Source of the DNA: Lewinellaceae bacterium
GTDB lineage: Bacteria > Bacteroidota > Bacteroidia > Chitinophagales > Saprospiraceae
Direction: 5' to 3'
Assembly (NCBI GenBank): GCA_016716135.1
Contig: JADJWX010000001.1
Coordinates: forward strand, 62,001 to 126,000
Length of the DNA stretch: 64,000 nucleotides
Part shown: piece after piece, positions 15,570 to 24,159 of the stretch
Position numbering within the stretch: the first letter of the stretch is position 1
How the letters are laid out: the number at the start of each line of letters is the position of its first letter
Program-made: the position numbers and the translations under genes
The notes under the pieces: generated by a model
Told to the model about the DNA's origin: nothing
What the model saw: the letters and a program-made list of their open reading frames with translations, nothing else
Database searches by the model: none

Positions 15570-18461
15570 TTATTTCAAGATCAATTTCCCGGCAGCAGCC
15601 CGCCCCTGTGCATTTTCCATCCGGAAAAAATACAAGCCCGCCGGGAGCCTGCCGCGTTCAAAACGGTAGCGGTTGCCGGAAAACCGGTGCCGGTGCAGCA
15701 GTTTGCCGGTGGCGTCGAGCAGGCTGAATTGGTAGGTATCGTTTTCCGTGAGTTGAAATTCTGCAAAACTGCTCGCCGGGTTCGGAGCGATGCGCAAGTC
15801 CAGGGTGCCAGGTGAGGGCGGATCCAGCGTGAACGTGAGCAGGGGGTACCCGATGGTATGGAAATACGTGTTGGTAATCACCGGTTCGTTGAAGTCGAAG
15901 TCGATGGCGGCGGTATTTTCGAGGATCGTTCCCAACGGCAGGTCCGGGCGCTGTGCCACGCGAAAGGTCACAAAACCGTGCGATGCCGGTTCATTGGTCG
16001 TGCTGTCGGGCAGCAGGATGTTTTCAAACGTAAAGCGCAGCGCGCCGGAGCCGCTCAGTTGAAATCGGTAGGGATGGCTGGCCGGACCGGGGCGCACCGT
16101 CGCCGGGTCAAGCTCGGGCGGCAACACATCGCGGATCACCACGAGGAAAGCGGTGTCGTTGCCGGTATTTTGAAAGCGGATCATGTACTCGACCTCTTGG
16201 CCAATTTCCAGGAAATGTTCGTCGCGCCAGCCCAGCGGAAAACCGCGCTTATCGTTGGGGTCGAAGGAGCTGACCACCTGCCCGCAATGGATATCCACGA
16301 ATGGGTCGCCCGTGTTGAGGGCCAGTTGCTGGGCAAGGCCGGGATCGTTCGACGGGCCGTTGCACAAGTCCACAGCCGCAGCAGGCATACTGTTCCCCGG
16401 GTGGCCGGGCCGCTGATTCGACCGGATGTAGTAGGACTGGCCGGTAGGGCTGGCGATCGTGATGGTGCTGTCGGCGCCGGCATCGAGTTGGACGGCGCCT
16501 TGCATGTACATGATCTGGTCTTCGATGATCACGTAATTAACCGTGCCGTTCATGTCGCCGGCGCCGGTGTTGGTGATGGTGAATTCGGCGGTACCATTGC
16601 AACTGGCCTGTACTTCCACATGCGAGCCATCCCACAACTGGCTGGGAGGCAGGCAGCTGCTGTCGGGGTAAATATGCGCTTCGGCACAAATCGTTTGCCC
16701 GTTCACAGCGGCACAGCTCAGCAACACCTGCACCTGAAAATAGTCGCAGCCGCCGGGCGGTAAATCGCCCAAATCGAAGGTCAGGGTGTCGCCGTTTTGG
16801 CTTGCCAGGGGCAGGGTACTGTTCACGTAGCTGCACAGCGGGTCCAGCACGAGTTGTACGCTGGCATCGGTGGCTGTTTGGGTGCCATTGTTGCAGTAGT
16901 TGATGTAGTAGTTGAAATTAACACAGCGCCGGATCGGCCCGGCCACCACTTCGACTTCCAGGTAGGGACAGTCCGCAGTGCTTTGGATGCCGATTGGCGG
17001 CGCCTGGATCACCTGGCCGGTGGCAGGCACCACCACGACCGGCGTATCGCAAGCCGCCCAAAGATTTTCAAGTCCGGGTAATGGCCGGGCTGTGACGGTG
17101 TACGTGTCCGGATCCAGAATAAAGGAATAGTCTCCCGCCGGGGAAACAAACGCGTACAAGGTGTCGCCCGACTGCCCGGCCGCCACAACGATAAAATTCG
17201 GTGGCGCCGGTTCAAGGCTGTCGGTGGCGCAATTCAAATTTTTATCCCAAAAAACCGAACCGTGCACACTGCTGAAAACCGTAAAAAAACCGCCGTTCCA
17301 GTCTGTTTTGATGAGCACGGCGTTTTCAACACTTACATCTGTCCCGGTGCGCCCGACCAGGGCAAAGTGGTTATCGGTGGTGAACAAACCCGCCAGGGGT
17401 AAGTCGGCAAGACCCGACACGCGGGTCCATGCCGAGTCGCCGTCAACATTTAGTTTAAACAGGTTTAGCTGATTATTGGAAACCAGATCGCTGCTGATTT
17501 GCAGGTAAGGAATGTAGACATTTCCCCCGCCATCAAGCATAAAACTCCGGATAAATCGGGCATTGCCGGCCGGCAAATCGTCGAGGATGTCGAAGGGCTC
17601 GCGGAACCAGATTTCCGTGCCGTCGGCCGTGGTTTTTAACACAGCCGCTTTAGCCGGGCTGGCTTGTTTGGATTCGCCGAACAGCAACAGATTGCCGTTT
17701 GCGTCCACTTTAAAATCGAGCGCACTTTGGTAGGCCGGCTTATTGTATTCCTGCTGCCAGAGCACGGCGCCCTGGGCATCGGTGCGGGCCAGAAAAAAAT
17801 CTGAACCATCGATCACCGTGGCGCCGCCGCGGCGTTCGCCGGCCACCACCAGGTCGCCGTTGGGCATTTCCGCGAGGCCGAGCGCCAGTTCGCGGCCGGT
17901 GTTGGTGTCGCCCAGGGCTTGCGTCCAGAGGATGATTCCGGCAGCATCGAGGCGGAGCAATTGGATATGGGAGTCCGACACCGGCACGAAGGTGCGGGCG
18001 TCTCCGACCAGGGCGTAGCCGCCTCCGGTTGTGACCACGATGTCGCGGAAGCCGTTGGGCAGGGTTGGGTTTTCGAGAATTTTTTGCCACTGGATAACTC
18101 CGGCGCCATCGATTTTCAAGACCAGGTTGCGCAGCGCCGTGCCGTCGAAATAATTTTCGCAGAGCACGGCAAAACCGCCGTCGGGGGCTGCGCAAACGGC
18201 AATACCCCGGGCGCCGTTGAGGTTTTGGTGGGCGGTCCAGAGGATATTGCCCGTCGGATCGGTGCGTTGCAAAAACAGCGAACTATCGGAAGCGATGCCG
18301 CCGACCATTAAAAACCCGCCATCGGCAGTTTCGGTAAAATCGGAACAGGAACTGGCGCCGGGTGCGTAGGTCTGGCGAAAAGATTGCGCGGCCAGTTGTG
18401 CGCCCAGGAAAATGAGCAGAAGGATTAAGGCCGGACGCAGGTGTTGTGGAAATACATTCAT
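15570..18461 (-). CDS. Large secreted T9SS protein with DUF11-like repeats and a sorting domain
   Basis: About 963 residues. The start MNVFPQHLRPALILLLIFLG gives a signal peptide ending LAAQ; an ATG six bases upstream is an alternative. The first ~400 residues are a beta-propeller-like region of repeats ending DGGFLMVGG, DGGFAVLCE, GGGYALVGD and NGDLVVAGE, each followed by a tryptophan segment (GNILWTA, GVIQWQK, GIILWTQ). Then come SdrD B-like (VHGSVFWDKNLNC) and CARDB/DUF11-like (FNYYINYCNNGTQTATDAS) domains, and the conserved SSFDPNDKRGFPLG stretch with VEYMIRFQNTGNDTAF, common in Bacteroidota surface proteins. It ends in a T9SS sorting domain (LRIAPNPASSFAEFQL ... GLYFFRMENAQGRAAAG). The substrate or partner is unknown. 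Confidence 0.85.
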   Translation of the reverse strand: MNVFPQHLRPALILLLIFLGAQLAAQSFRQTYAPGASSCSDFTETADGGFLMVGGIASDSSLFLQRTDPTGNILWTAHQNLNGARGIAVCAAPDGGFAVLCENYFDGTALRNLVLKIDGAGVIQWQKILENPTLPNGFRDIVVTTGGGYALVGDARTFVPVSDSHIQLLRLDAAGIILWTQALGDTNTGRELALGLAEMPNGDLVVAGERRGGATVIDGSDFFLARTDAQGAVLWQQEYNKPAYQSALDFKVDANGNLLLFGESKQASPAKAAVLKTTADGTEIWFREPFDILDDLPAGNARFIRSFMLDGGGNVYIPYLQISSDLVSNNQLNLFKLNVDGDSAWTRVSGLADLPLAGLFTTDNHFALVGRTGTDVSVENAVLIKTDWNGGFFTVFSSVHGSVFWDKNLNCATDSLEPAPPNFIVVAAGQSGDTLYAFVSPAGDYSFILDPDTYTVTARPLPGLENLWAACDTPVVVVPATGQVIQAPPIGIQSTADCPYLEVEVVAGPIRRCVNFNYYINYCNNGTQTATDASVQLVLDPLCSYVNSTLPLASQNGDTLTFDLGDLPPGGCDYFQVQVLLSCAAVNGQTICAEAHIYPDSSCLPPSQLWDGSHVEVQASCNGTAEFTITNTGAGDMNGTVNYVIIEDQIMYMQGAVQLDAGADSTITIASPTGQSYYIRSNQRPGHPGNSMPAAAVDLCNGPSNDPGLAQQLALNTGDPFVDIHCGQVVSSFDPNDKRGFPLGWRDEHFLEIGQEVEYMIRFQNTGNDTAFLVVIRDVLPPELDPATVRPGPASHPYRFQLSGSGALRFTFENILLPDSTTNEPASHGFVTFRVAQRPDLPLGTILENTAAIDFDFNEPVITNTYFHTIGYPLLTFTLDPPSPGTLDLRIAPNPASSFAEFQLTENDTYQFSLLDATGKLLHRHRFSGNRYRFERGRLPAGLYFFRMENAQGRAAAGKLILK

Positions 18462-18792
18462 GATCATACAGGTTTATTGATTCGTCAGATTCTTGACGGT
18501 ACAAAAGTGCCGGAATGCCCTGGTTTGAGCAAAGACAGTTTTTAATGATTTTCAGGTTTGCTTTTTTATAGTTTTGAATTTTAAAATTGATAATCAGTTT
18601 TTTACAAAAAATAATTATCCGATTTTTCAGATTTTAATTTGTTTTGTATAGCTTTCGATAATTGTGCCGGGCGTGTTTCGCGTGCTTGCCCGCAGAAGCG
18701 CCTCTTCGGCGGAAACTGCGTTTCAACTACGGTGAGTTTTGGATGGGTTGTATCATTAAATTTATGATTACGTGATTTAACATACTTTTAGT

Positions 18793-18966
18793 CAGATGTC
18801 TCCCTCCGGTCGACATGACAATGCACTGATAACAAAACAGTTAAACAGATTTCCCGCTACGCTCGAAACTTCAACTGTGCTTGGGGAAGTTTTGAGCATA
18901 GCGAAAAACCTGATAAAAAAAATTGCCAGACGATACGTTGTCATGTCGACCGGAGGGAGACATCTG
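18793..18966. mobile_element. 174-bp foldback element with perfect 29-bp terminal inverted repeats
   Basis: The left arm 18793-18821 (CAGATGTCTCCCTCC...) and the right arm 18938-18966 are exact reverse complements over 29 bases. Pairing continues inward imperfectly (CAGATTTCCCGCTACGCTC against CAGGTTTTTCGCTATGCTC), ending in an inner GAAACTTC / GAAGTTTT hairpin, so the whole element can fold on itself. It encodes nothing and ends 29 bases before the start codon at 18996. The surrounding divergent gap 18468-18995 is otherwise A+T-rich (18530-18660) with no gene. Confidence 0.75.
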
Positions 18967-18995
18967 TTGAAATCTATCCAAAATTCCCATCTCCC

Positions 18996-20393
18996 ATGCA
19001 AAACACACCCGTACTTCAAATTCTCCGCAGTTTGCCGCCAAACACCCTGAAGGCCTTCGACAAATACATGGCCTCGCCCTACCTGGTAACCCACGCCGGT
19101 GCGGCGCAGCTGTACGACTACCTGCGCGCCAGGCTGCACGATGCGCCGGTGGCGGAACTGGACCAGGCAACCGTGGCGCGTGCCCTGGGCGAAACACCCC
19201 GCCGGCTGTACCACCTGACGAGTTATTTACTGGAAGCGGTGGAACAATTTTTGGCACTGGAATCCTGGAAAACGACCCTGCACGACAGCCATGTGCTGAC
19301 GGTGGAAGCCCTGCGCAGGCTGCAGCTCGACGACCTAAGCGCAGGGATGCTGCGCTATGCCCGCAAGCGCCTCGATGCCGATCCGCACCGGAGTGCCGAA
19401 TACCACCGGGCCGGCTACCGGCTCCAGCTGGAAGCCTTTCACCTTTCGCAGCAGCAGGGCCGTGCCAAAAGCCTGAACCTCCAGGAACTTTCCGATGCGC
19501 AGGATGTGGCGTTTATCACCGAGAAACTGCGCACGGGCTGCCTGTTGCTCAGCCACCAGGCGGTATCCAAACGCGCCTACGAAAAGGGCCTGCTCAACCA
19601 GCTGTTAATTTTTCTCGACGGGCACCCTTACCTGGAAATTCCCTCGGTGGCCGCTTTTTACCACGGGTATTACGCCCTGGCAGGCGATGCCGGCAGCGAC
19701 CGGCACTTCCGCCGCCTGAAAGAGCTCCTGCATGCCCATACCGAGGCATTCCCGGTGGCAGAGGTGCACGACCTGTACCTGATCGCCATCAACTTTTGCA
19801 TCCGGCGGATCAACCAGGCGGAAGGGCAATACTTCCGCGATGTCTTCGACCTGTACCAGTCGGGGCTTCAACACGGCGCCTTGCTGGAAAACGGCTCGCT
19901 GTCGCGCTGGACGTATACCAATATTGTACTGGCGGCGCTGAACCTGCAGGAATACGACTGGACATTCCGGTTTTTACACGATTACGCCCCGTTGCTTCCG
20001 GCCAACCACCGCGAAGGCGCCCTGAATTTCAACCTGGCTCGCTACTATTACGACACCGGAAATTATACCGATGCCATGCAGCACCTCCTGCGCATGGAAT
20101 ACGACGATGTGTTGCAAAACCTGGTGGCCAAAACCCTGCTCTGCAAAATTTACTTTGAAAAAGAAGAATTCAGCGCGCTCGAAAACCAGTTGGACAGCAT
20201 TGAAATATACCTGCGCCGCAAAAAAGTGTTGGGTTACCACAAGGAAAACTACCTGGCCATCGTGCGTATGCTGCGCAAAATACTCAGCCTTCAACCCGGC
20301 AATACCCCGGGAAAAGAAGCCATTCGCCGGCAAATTGAAAACGCACCGGTGCTCACCGAGCGGGAATGGTTTCTCAAACAACTCCAGCGCTGA
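18996..20393 (+). CDS. Unrecognised 465-residue helical protein, paralogue of the 10743 gene
   Basis: No signal peptide or membrane segment; composition suggests an alpha-helical, TPR-like solenoid. It shares order and motifs with the protein at 10743-12185: an N-terminal Q.LRSLPPNTLKAFDKYMASPY helix, FITEKLRTGCLLL, NFCIRRINQAEGQYF, HGALLENGSLSRWTYTNIV, LARYYYDTGNYTDAM, LVAKTLLCKIYFE, and the C-terminal REWFLKQLQR. The spacing of these motifs is preserved over the whole length. Function unknown. Its upstream region is occupied by a 174-bp foldback, so any promoter must lie in or beyond that element or in the 29 bases between. Confidence 0.8.
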   Translation: MQNTPVLQILRSLPPNTLKAFDKYMASPYLVTHAGAAQLYDYLRARLHDAPVAELDQATVARALGETPRRLYHLTSYLLEAVEQFLALESWKTTLHDSHVLTVEALRRLQLDDLSAGMLRYARKRLDADPHRSAEYHRAGYRLQLEAFHLSQQQGRAKSLNLQELSDAQDVAFITEKLRTGCLLLSHQAVSKRAYEKGLLNQLLIFLDGHPYLEIPSVAAFYHGYYALAGDAGSDRHFRRLKELLHAHTEAFPVAEVHDLYLIAINFCIRRINQAEGQYFRDVFDLYQSGLQHGALLENGSLSRWTYTNIVLAALNLQEYDWTFRFLHDYAPLLPANHREGALNFNLARYYYDTGNYTDAMQHLLRMEYDDVLQNLVAKTLLCKIYFEKEEFSALENQLDSIEIYLRRKKVLGYHKENYLAIVRMLRKILSLQPGNTPGKEAIRRQIENAPVLTEREWFLKQLQR

Positions 20394-20411
20394 TAAGCGT
20401 ACAGAGTTTTC

Positions 20412-20419
20412 TATTTTTG
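20412..20419 (+). promoter_or_regulatory. Candidate Bacteroidota -7 box for the peroxiredoxin gene
   Basis: TATTTTTG fits the TAnnTTTG consensus and lies 32 bases upstream of the ATG at 20451. No TTG is found at the expected -33 position, so support is partial. Confidence 0.4.
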
Positions 20420-20450
20420 CGGATGTTTATAACCATACTGCTTTCACACT

Positions 20451-20921
20451 ATGCTCAAGCCCGGTGATACCGCCCCAGATTTTACCCTGCGCGCCAGCGA
20501 TAAATCCCAGATCAAGCTAAGCGACTTTCGCGGCAAAAACGTGGTCTTACTTTTTTACCCCCTTGCATTTACCGGGGTTTGCACTAAAGAACTCAGCCTG
20601 ATGCGGGACAGTTTGGCGGAATATGAAGCACTCGACGCGCAACTGCTGGCGATTTCCGTAGACAGCATTTATGCCCTGGACAAGTGGAAGCACGAGCTGG
20701 GTTTTAATTTCCCCATGCTCTCCGATTTCAACAAAACCGTGAGTAAAAAATACGATGCGCTCTACAAAACCTTTGTGTATGAAATGAAAGGCGTTTCCAA
20801 ACGTTCAGCCTTTGTCATCGACAAAGACGGCGTGATCCGATATGCAGAAGTACTGGAAAATGCCGGAGAATTGCCGAACTTCGAGGCTGTGCGCAACGTT
20901 TTGAAAACTTTGAATAATTGA
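20451..20921 (+). CDS. 1-Cys peroxiredoxin (AhpC/TSA family, AhpE-like)
   Basis: A 156-residue thiol peroxidase that reduces hydrogen peroxide or organic peroxides in the cytosol. The thioredoxin-fold start PGDTAPDFTLRASD and the peroxidatic site PLAFTGVCTKEL (C44) are clear, with downstream SRD-type contacts (KRSAFVIDKDGVIRY). C44 is the only cysteine in the chain, so there is no resolving cysteine and the reductant must come from another thiol. Length fits the family (150-160). It has its own -7 box and is followed by a foldback before clpS. Confidence 0.92.
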   Translation: MLKPGDTAPDFTLRASDKSQIKLSDFRGKNVVLLFYPLAFTGVCTKELSLMRDSLAEYEALDAQLLAISVDSIYALDKWKHELGFNFPMLSDFNKTVSKKYDALYKTFVYEMKGVSKRSAFVIDKDGVIRYAEVLENAGELPNFEAVRNVLKTLNN

Positions 20922-21029
20922 GGTCTCTGGTTTCTGGTTTCTGGTTGCAAACCTTCCCGGAAGGATAAATAACCAGAAACCTTCTAACCAGAAACCAGAG
21001 ACCAGAGACCTTAAACCAGAAACCTTAAA
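20922..21029. repeat. Foldback of 7-bp words between the peroxiredoxin gene and clpS
   Basis: GGTCTCTGGTTTCTGGTT at 20922-20939, with a further TTCTGGTT repeat unit, pairs with AACCAGAAACCAGAGACC at 20986-21003. The arms are tandem TGGTTTC words (period 7), and a third set of AACCAGAAACC words follows to 21029. It may end transcription of the peroxiredoxin gene. Confidence 0.6.
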
Positions 21030-21041
21030 CCCAAATAAAAA

Positions 21042-21329
21042 ATGCCCAATCCACTCTGGGAAGAACAGGAAGACATATTGGTGGAAGACGACATTGGCTC
21101 AGACCTTCCAGCCCATATAATTGTGTTTAACGACGATGTCAACTCGTTCGACTGGGTCATCCATTGCTTTATGGAAATCCTGAAACACACCCACGAACAG
21201 GCCGAGCAACTATCCATTATCATTCACTTCAAGGGCAAGGCCACGGTAAAAACCGGCTCCAAAAAAGAGCTGGTCCCCCTGTGCGAAGCCCTGCTCGACC
21301 GCGGCCTTTCTGCCGTTCTCGAAGACTAA
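21042..21329 (+). CDS. clpS: ATP-dependent Clp protease adaptor ClpS
   Basis: A 95-residue adaptor that binds N-degron residues and delivers substrates to the Clp unfoldase. After an acidic flexible N-terminus (about 1-22) comes the core HIIVFNDDVNSFDWVIHCFM, where N-D-D and the following residues form the binding pocket, then the helix HEQAEQLSIIIHFKGKATVKTG and the end GLSAVLED. Length and order fit ClpS. It precedes aat by 29 bases in the same direction, so one transcript likely makes both the transferase that adds N-degron residues and the recogniser that reads them. Confidence 0.93.
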   Translation: MPNPLWEEQEDILVEDDIGSDLPAHIIVFNDDVNSFDWVIHCFMEILKHTHEQAEQLSIIIHFKGKATVKTGSKKELVPLCEALLDRGLSAVLED

Positions 21330-21358
21330 ATTTCCCCGCCAACAGCCGACAGCCAACC

Positions 21359-22075
21359 ATGCCCGTTTACTGGCTCAATGAACACGAGTTATCTTTTCCA
21401 CACCCCGCCATGGCCGAGCCCAGCGGCCTGTTGGCTGTAGGCGGCGACCTGAGCCCCGAAAGGCTGGTGTTGGCGTACCGGAACGGCATTTTCCCCTGGT
21501 TTGAGGCTGAGGAGAATTTTTACTGGTATTCCCCCGACCCCCGGTTTGTGTTGTTTCCCAAAGAGCTGAAAGTGCACAAAAGCATGCGCTCCGTGTTCAA
21601 CCAGGGCAAATTCGAATACAGCCTGGATACCTGTTTTGAAGACGTCATACGCACTTGCGCCGAATCGCCGCGAAACGCTCAGGATGGCTCCTGGATATCG
21701 GAGGCTTTTATCGAAGGGTATACCGAATTGCACCGCCAGGGCATTGCGCATTCTGTGGAAGTATGGAGCGGCGGCAAACTGGTTGGCGGGCTGTACGGCC
21801 TTTCGCTGGGCCGGATATTTTTCGGGGAAAGCATGTTTGCCCACCAGGCCAATGCTTCCAAAGCGGGTTTTATCACCCTGGTGCGGGCCTTGAAGGCGGC
21901 GGGTTTTTGGATGGTCGACTGCCAACAACAAACGCAACACCTGCAAAGCCTGGGCGCGCGCAGCATACCGCGGGAACTATTTTTGGACTACCTCGTTAAA
22001 AATGCATACGAGCGTTCCCTGGTCGGTTTTTGGGACCTCCAGGCCGGACAACTGACCCTGCGTACCGAACACTGA
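21359..22075 (+). CDS. aat: Leucyl/phenylalanyl-tRNA--protein transferase
   Basis: A 238-residue cytosolic enzyme that moves Leu or Phe from charged tRNA to N-terminal Arg or Lys of proteins, creating primary N-degrons. Family motifs seen: GLLAVGGDLSPERLVLAYRN, GIFPWFEAEENFYWYSPDPR, the catalytic region DGSWISEAFIEGYTELHRQG, HSVEVWSGGKLVGGLYGLS and FFGESMFAHQANASKAGF, then FWMVDCQQQTQHLQSLGA. The start ATG at 21359 gives MPVYWLNEHELSFP, matching the usual N-terminus. It sits 29 bases after clpS. Confidence 0.95.
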   Translation: MPVYWLNEHELSFPHPAMAEPSGLLAVGGDLSPERLVLAYRNGIFPWFEAEENFYWYSPDPRFVLFPKELKVHKSMRSVFNQGKFEYSLDTCFEDVIRTCAESPRNAQDGSWISEAFIEGYTELHRQGIAHSVEVWSGGKLVGGLYGLSLGRIFFGESMFAHQANASKAGFITLVRALKAAGFWMVDCQQQTQHLQSLGARSIPRELFLDYLVKNAYERSLVGFWDLQAGQLTLRTEH

Positions 22076-22198
22076 TTTGGGTTTGGTACTTAATTTGCGG
22101 TAGTTCACCTGAAATCGTTTGGCCTCCGGTACAACTGCCCTGTGCGCTTACTCCCGCTCTTTTGAACAACCCTTCACCTGCTCAAAAACTTGATTGCT

Positions 22199-23956
22199 AT
22201 GTGGAACATGCCATTGCGTACGCTTCTGGGTTTGATCGGACTCCTGCCTGCCTTTTCCTTTGGCCATCCGGACAAGGCGGCGGTGATCGTGCCCGATGAA
22301 CCTTTTCCCAAAGATTATTTCCGCATGCCCGTGAGCACCGCTGCCATCCGGCTATCCGGTACGTTTGGCGAACTGCGGGCCAACCATTTTCATACCGGCA
22401 TCGACATCAGCCATGTTTCGGGCCAGGCCGGGCAAGCCATTTTTGCCGCCGCCGACGGTTTTATTGACCGGGTGAAAGTGGGCGGGAGCGGCTACGGCAA
22501 GGCGCTTTACATCAAACACCCGAACGGCTACACCACCGTGTACGGGCATCTCGACAAGTTTACCCCGGCCATTGAAAAATATGTAAAGGAAACCCAGTAC
22601 AAACGCGAACGCTTCGAGGTGGACCTGTTTCCAAAAGATGGTTTGTACCCGGTAAAAAAAGGCCAGGAGATTGGGCGCATGGGCAATACCGGAAGTTCAG
22701 GCGGCCCGCACCTGCATTTTGAAGTCCGCCGCTCGGCCAACCAAAAACCCTTGAATCCGCTGTTGTTCGGGCTGAATATCCCCGACGCCGTGCCGCCGCT
22801 GTTGCGCGATATGCGGGTGTATTTTCTAAACCCGAACCGGGAGGTGCAGTCCAGCCTGCCGTTCCCCATCGAACAACGGCCCGACGGCACTTATGGGGTG
22901 CCGGGCGACACGGTGCGCCTGCCCGCCTGGCGGGTTGGCTTCGGGCTGCGGTCCTATGACCAGTCGACCGGGAACACCCATAACAAAAACGGCCTGTTTG
23001 CCCTGAGTTTACTGACCAACGACGATGTGGCCTACGCCTGGAAAGCCGATGAATTTGACTTCGACGAAACCCGCTACCTCAATGCGCATACCGACTACGC
23101 CGCCTATGAAACCAACGGCGCCATGTACCAGCGCTGTTTTGCCCTGCCCGGCGACCGGCACTCCAATTTTACCCGCACCGAAAACCTGGGCGCCGTACCG
23201 CTGTACAAAGAAATCCCAACCAAAATTACCGTAAAAGCCGCCGACGCCAACGGCAACCAATCCACCGTGGTGTTTTGGGCCTACCGCGGCGAACCCGAAC
23301 CCCAACCGCAGCACCCCGACTGTATCGAACTGCCCTTCGACGTGGAAAACCACATCGACATGGAAGGTTTTTCAATGACCATCCCGAAAGGTGGCCTGTA
23401 CGAAACGCTCTACTTTCAATACAGCAGCACTCCACGCCAACCTGGCACTTACTCGACACTGCATCAGGCACACCTGAAAACGACGCCCTTGCATAAATAC
23501 TGCACCCTGCGTCTGCGCCCGGAGGGCCTGCCCGAAAACCTGCGCGAAAAATCCGTTATCGCCCGCTACCGTACACGCAGCCGCCCCATCAATTGCGGCG
23601 GCAACTGGGATGGCGACTGGTTGGTTACCCGGGTCCGCGATTTTGACGACTATTGCATCATGGTCGACACCACAGCGCCGACTATCAAGCCCGTGGTGTT
23701 CAGCGTGGATATGCGCCGCAAAAAAACCATGGCTTTTCGCATCCACGACGACTTCATCACCGACGCACGCGCCGAAAGCCTGCGCTACCGGGGTACGGTG
23801 GATGGCAAATGGGTACTCTTCGAATTTGACCGGAAACGGGCGCGGCTCACGCATGTTTTCGACGGACACATTCAGCCCGGCGAACACAAACTTCGATTGG
23901 TTGTGACCGACGACCGGGGCAATGAAGCCGTGTACGAACGGAATTTTGTACGATAG
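22199..23956 (+). CDS. M23-family (LytM-type) metallopeptidase, secreted
   Basis: 585 residues from the ATG at 22199; an in-frame TTG nine bases earlier is less likely. The signal peptide is MWNMPLRTLLGLIGLLPAFS. The zinc site typical of M23 endopeptidases is complete: H65-x3-D69 in HFHTGID, the YGHL histidine at about 117, and HLHFEV with H171 and H173. A long beta-rich C-terminal part (about 200-585) without a family I recognise follows; it includes Ig-like features near the end (KLRLVVTDDRGNEAVYERNF). It probably cuts peptidoglycan cross-links in the periplasm. It is preceded by a 123-base gap after aat and may have its own promoter. Confidence 0.9.
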   Translation: MWNMPLRTLLGLIGLLPAFSFGHPDKAAVIVPDEPFPKDYFRMPVSTAAIRLSGTFGELRANHFHTGIDISHVSGQAGQAIFAAADGFIDRVKVGGSGYGKALYIKHPNGYTTVYGHLDKFTPAIEKYVKETQYKRERFEVDLFPKDGLYPVKKGQEIGRMGNTGSSGGPHLHFEVRRSANQKPLNPLLFGLNIPDAVPPLLRDMRVYFLNPNREVQSSLPFPIEQRPDGTYGVPGDTVRLPAWRVGFGLRSYDQSTGNTHNKNGLFALSLLTNDDVAYAWKADEFDFDETRYLNAHTDYAAYETNGAMYQRCFALPGDRHSNFTRTENLGAVPLYKEIPTKITVKAADANGNQSTVVFWAYRGEPEPQPQHPDCIELPFDVENHIDMEGFSMTIPKGGLYETLYFQYSSTPRQPGTYSTLHQAHLKTTPLHKYCTLRLRPEGLPENLREKSVIARYRTRSRPINCGGNWDGDWLVTRVRDFDDYCIMVDTTAPTIKPVVFSVDMRRKKTMAFRIHDDFITDARAESLRYRGTVDGKWVLFEFDRKRARLTHVFDGHIQPGEHKLRLVVTDDRGNEAVYERNFVR

Positions 23957-23963
23957 TTTTGCG

Positions 23964-24112
23964 ATTTACGAATTACGATCTACGAATTACGATTGGTACA
24001 CCACCCCGAAAGGTGAAGTTTTCAATTTACACAATCACATCGGGTAAGCGATAATCTATCCAACTCCCAAAAGGTAAACCAATCGTAATTCGTAAATCAA
24101 AAATCGTAAATA
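23964..24112. repeat. Foldback of TACGAAT-type 7-bp words
   Basis: The left arm consists of four 7-bp words (TACGAAT, TACGATC, TACGAAT, TACGATT) ending GGT. The right arm reads ACCAATCGTAATTCGTAAAT, then ATCGTAAAT after a short break. The arms pair imperfectly over about 35 bases across an 80-base loop. It lies in the convergent gap between the M23 peptidase and glycosyltransferase genes. Confidence 0.6.
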
Positions 24113-24155
24113 AAAAGGCGGGCCCCGGCGCAGACAGAGGGTCTGACCGGGGCCC
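24112..24155 (-). terminator. Rho-independent terminator of the glycosyltransferase gene
   Basis: A 9-bp G+C stem GGGCCCCGG (24120-24128) / CCGGGGCCC (24147-24155) with an inner CAGAC / GTCTG stem. On the minus strand it is followed by CGCCTTTTTATTT. It starts 5 bases after the stop codon at 24160. Confidence 0.85.
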
Positions 24156-24159
24156 GTAA

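Noticed and set aside
15216..15815. Long open frames through the 32-bp array coding repeats such as CPAIHGDSR
   Set aside because: The unit length is not a multiple of three and all three frames stay open; the repeat DNA explains the open frames, and their ends run antisense into a T9SS gene.
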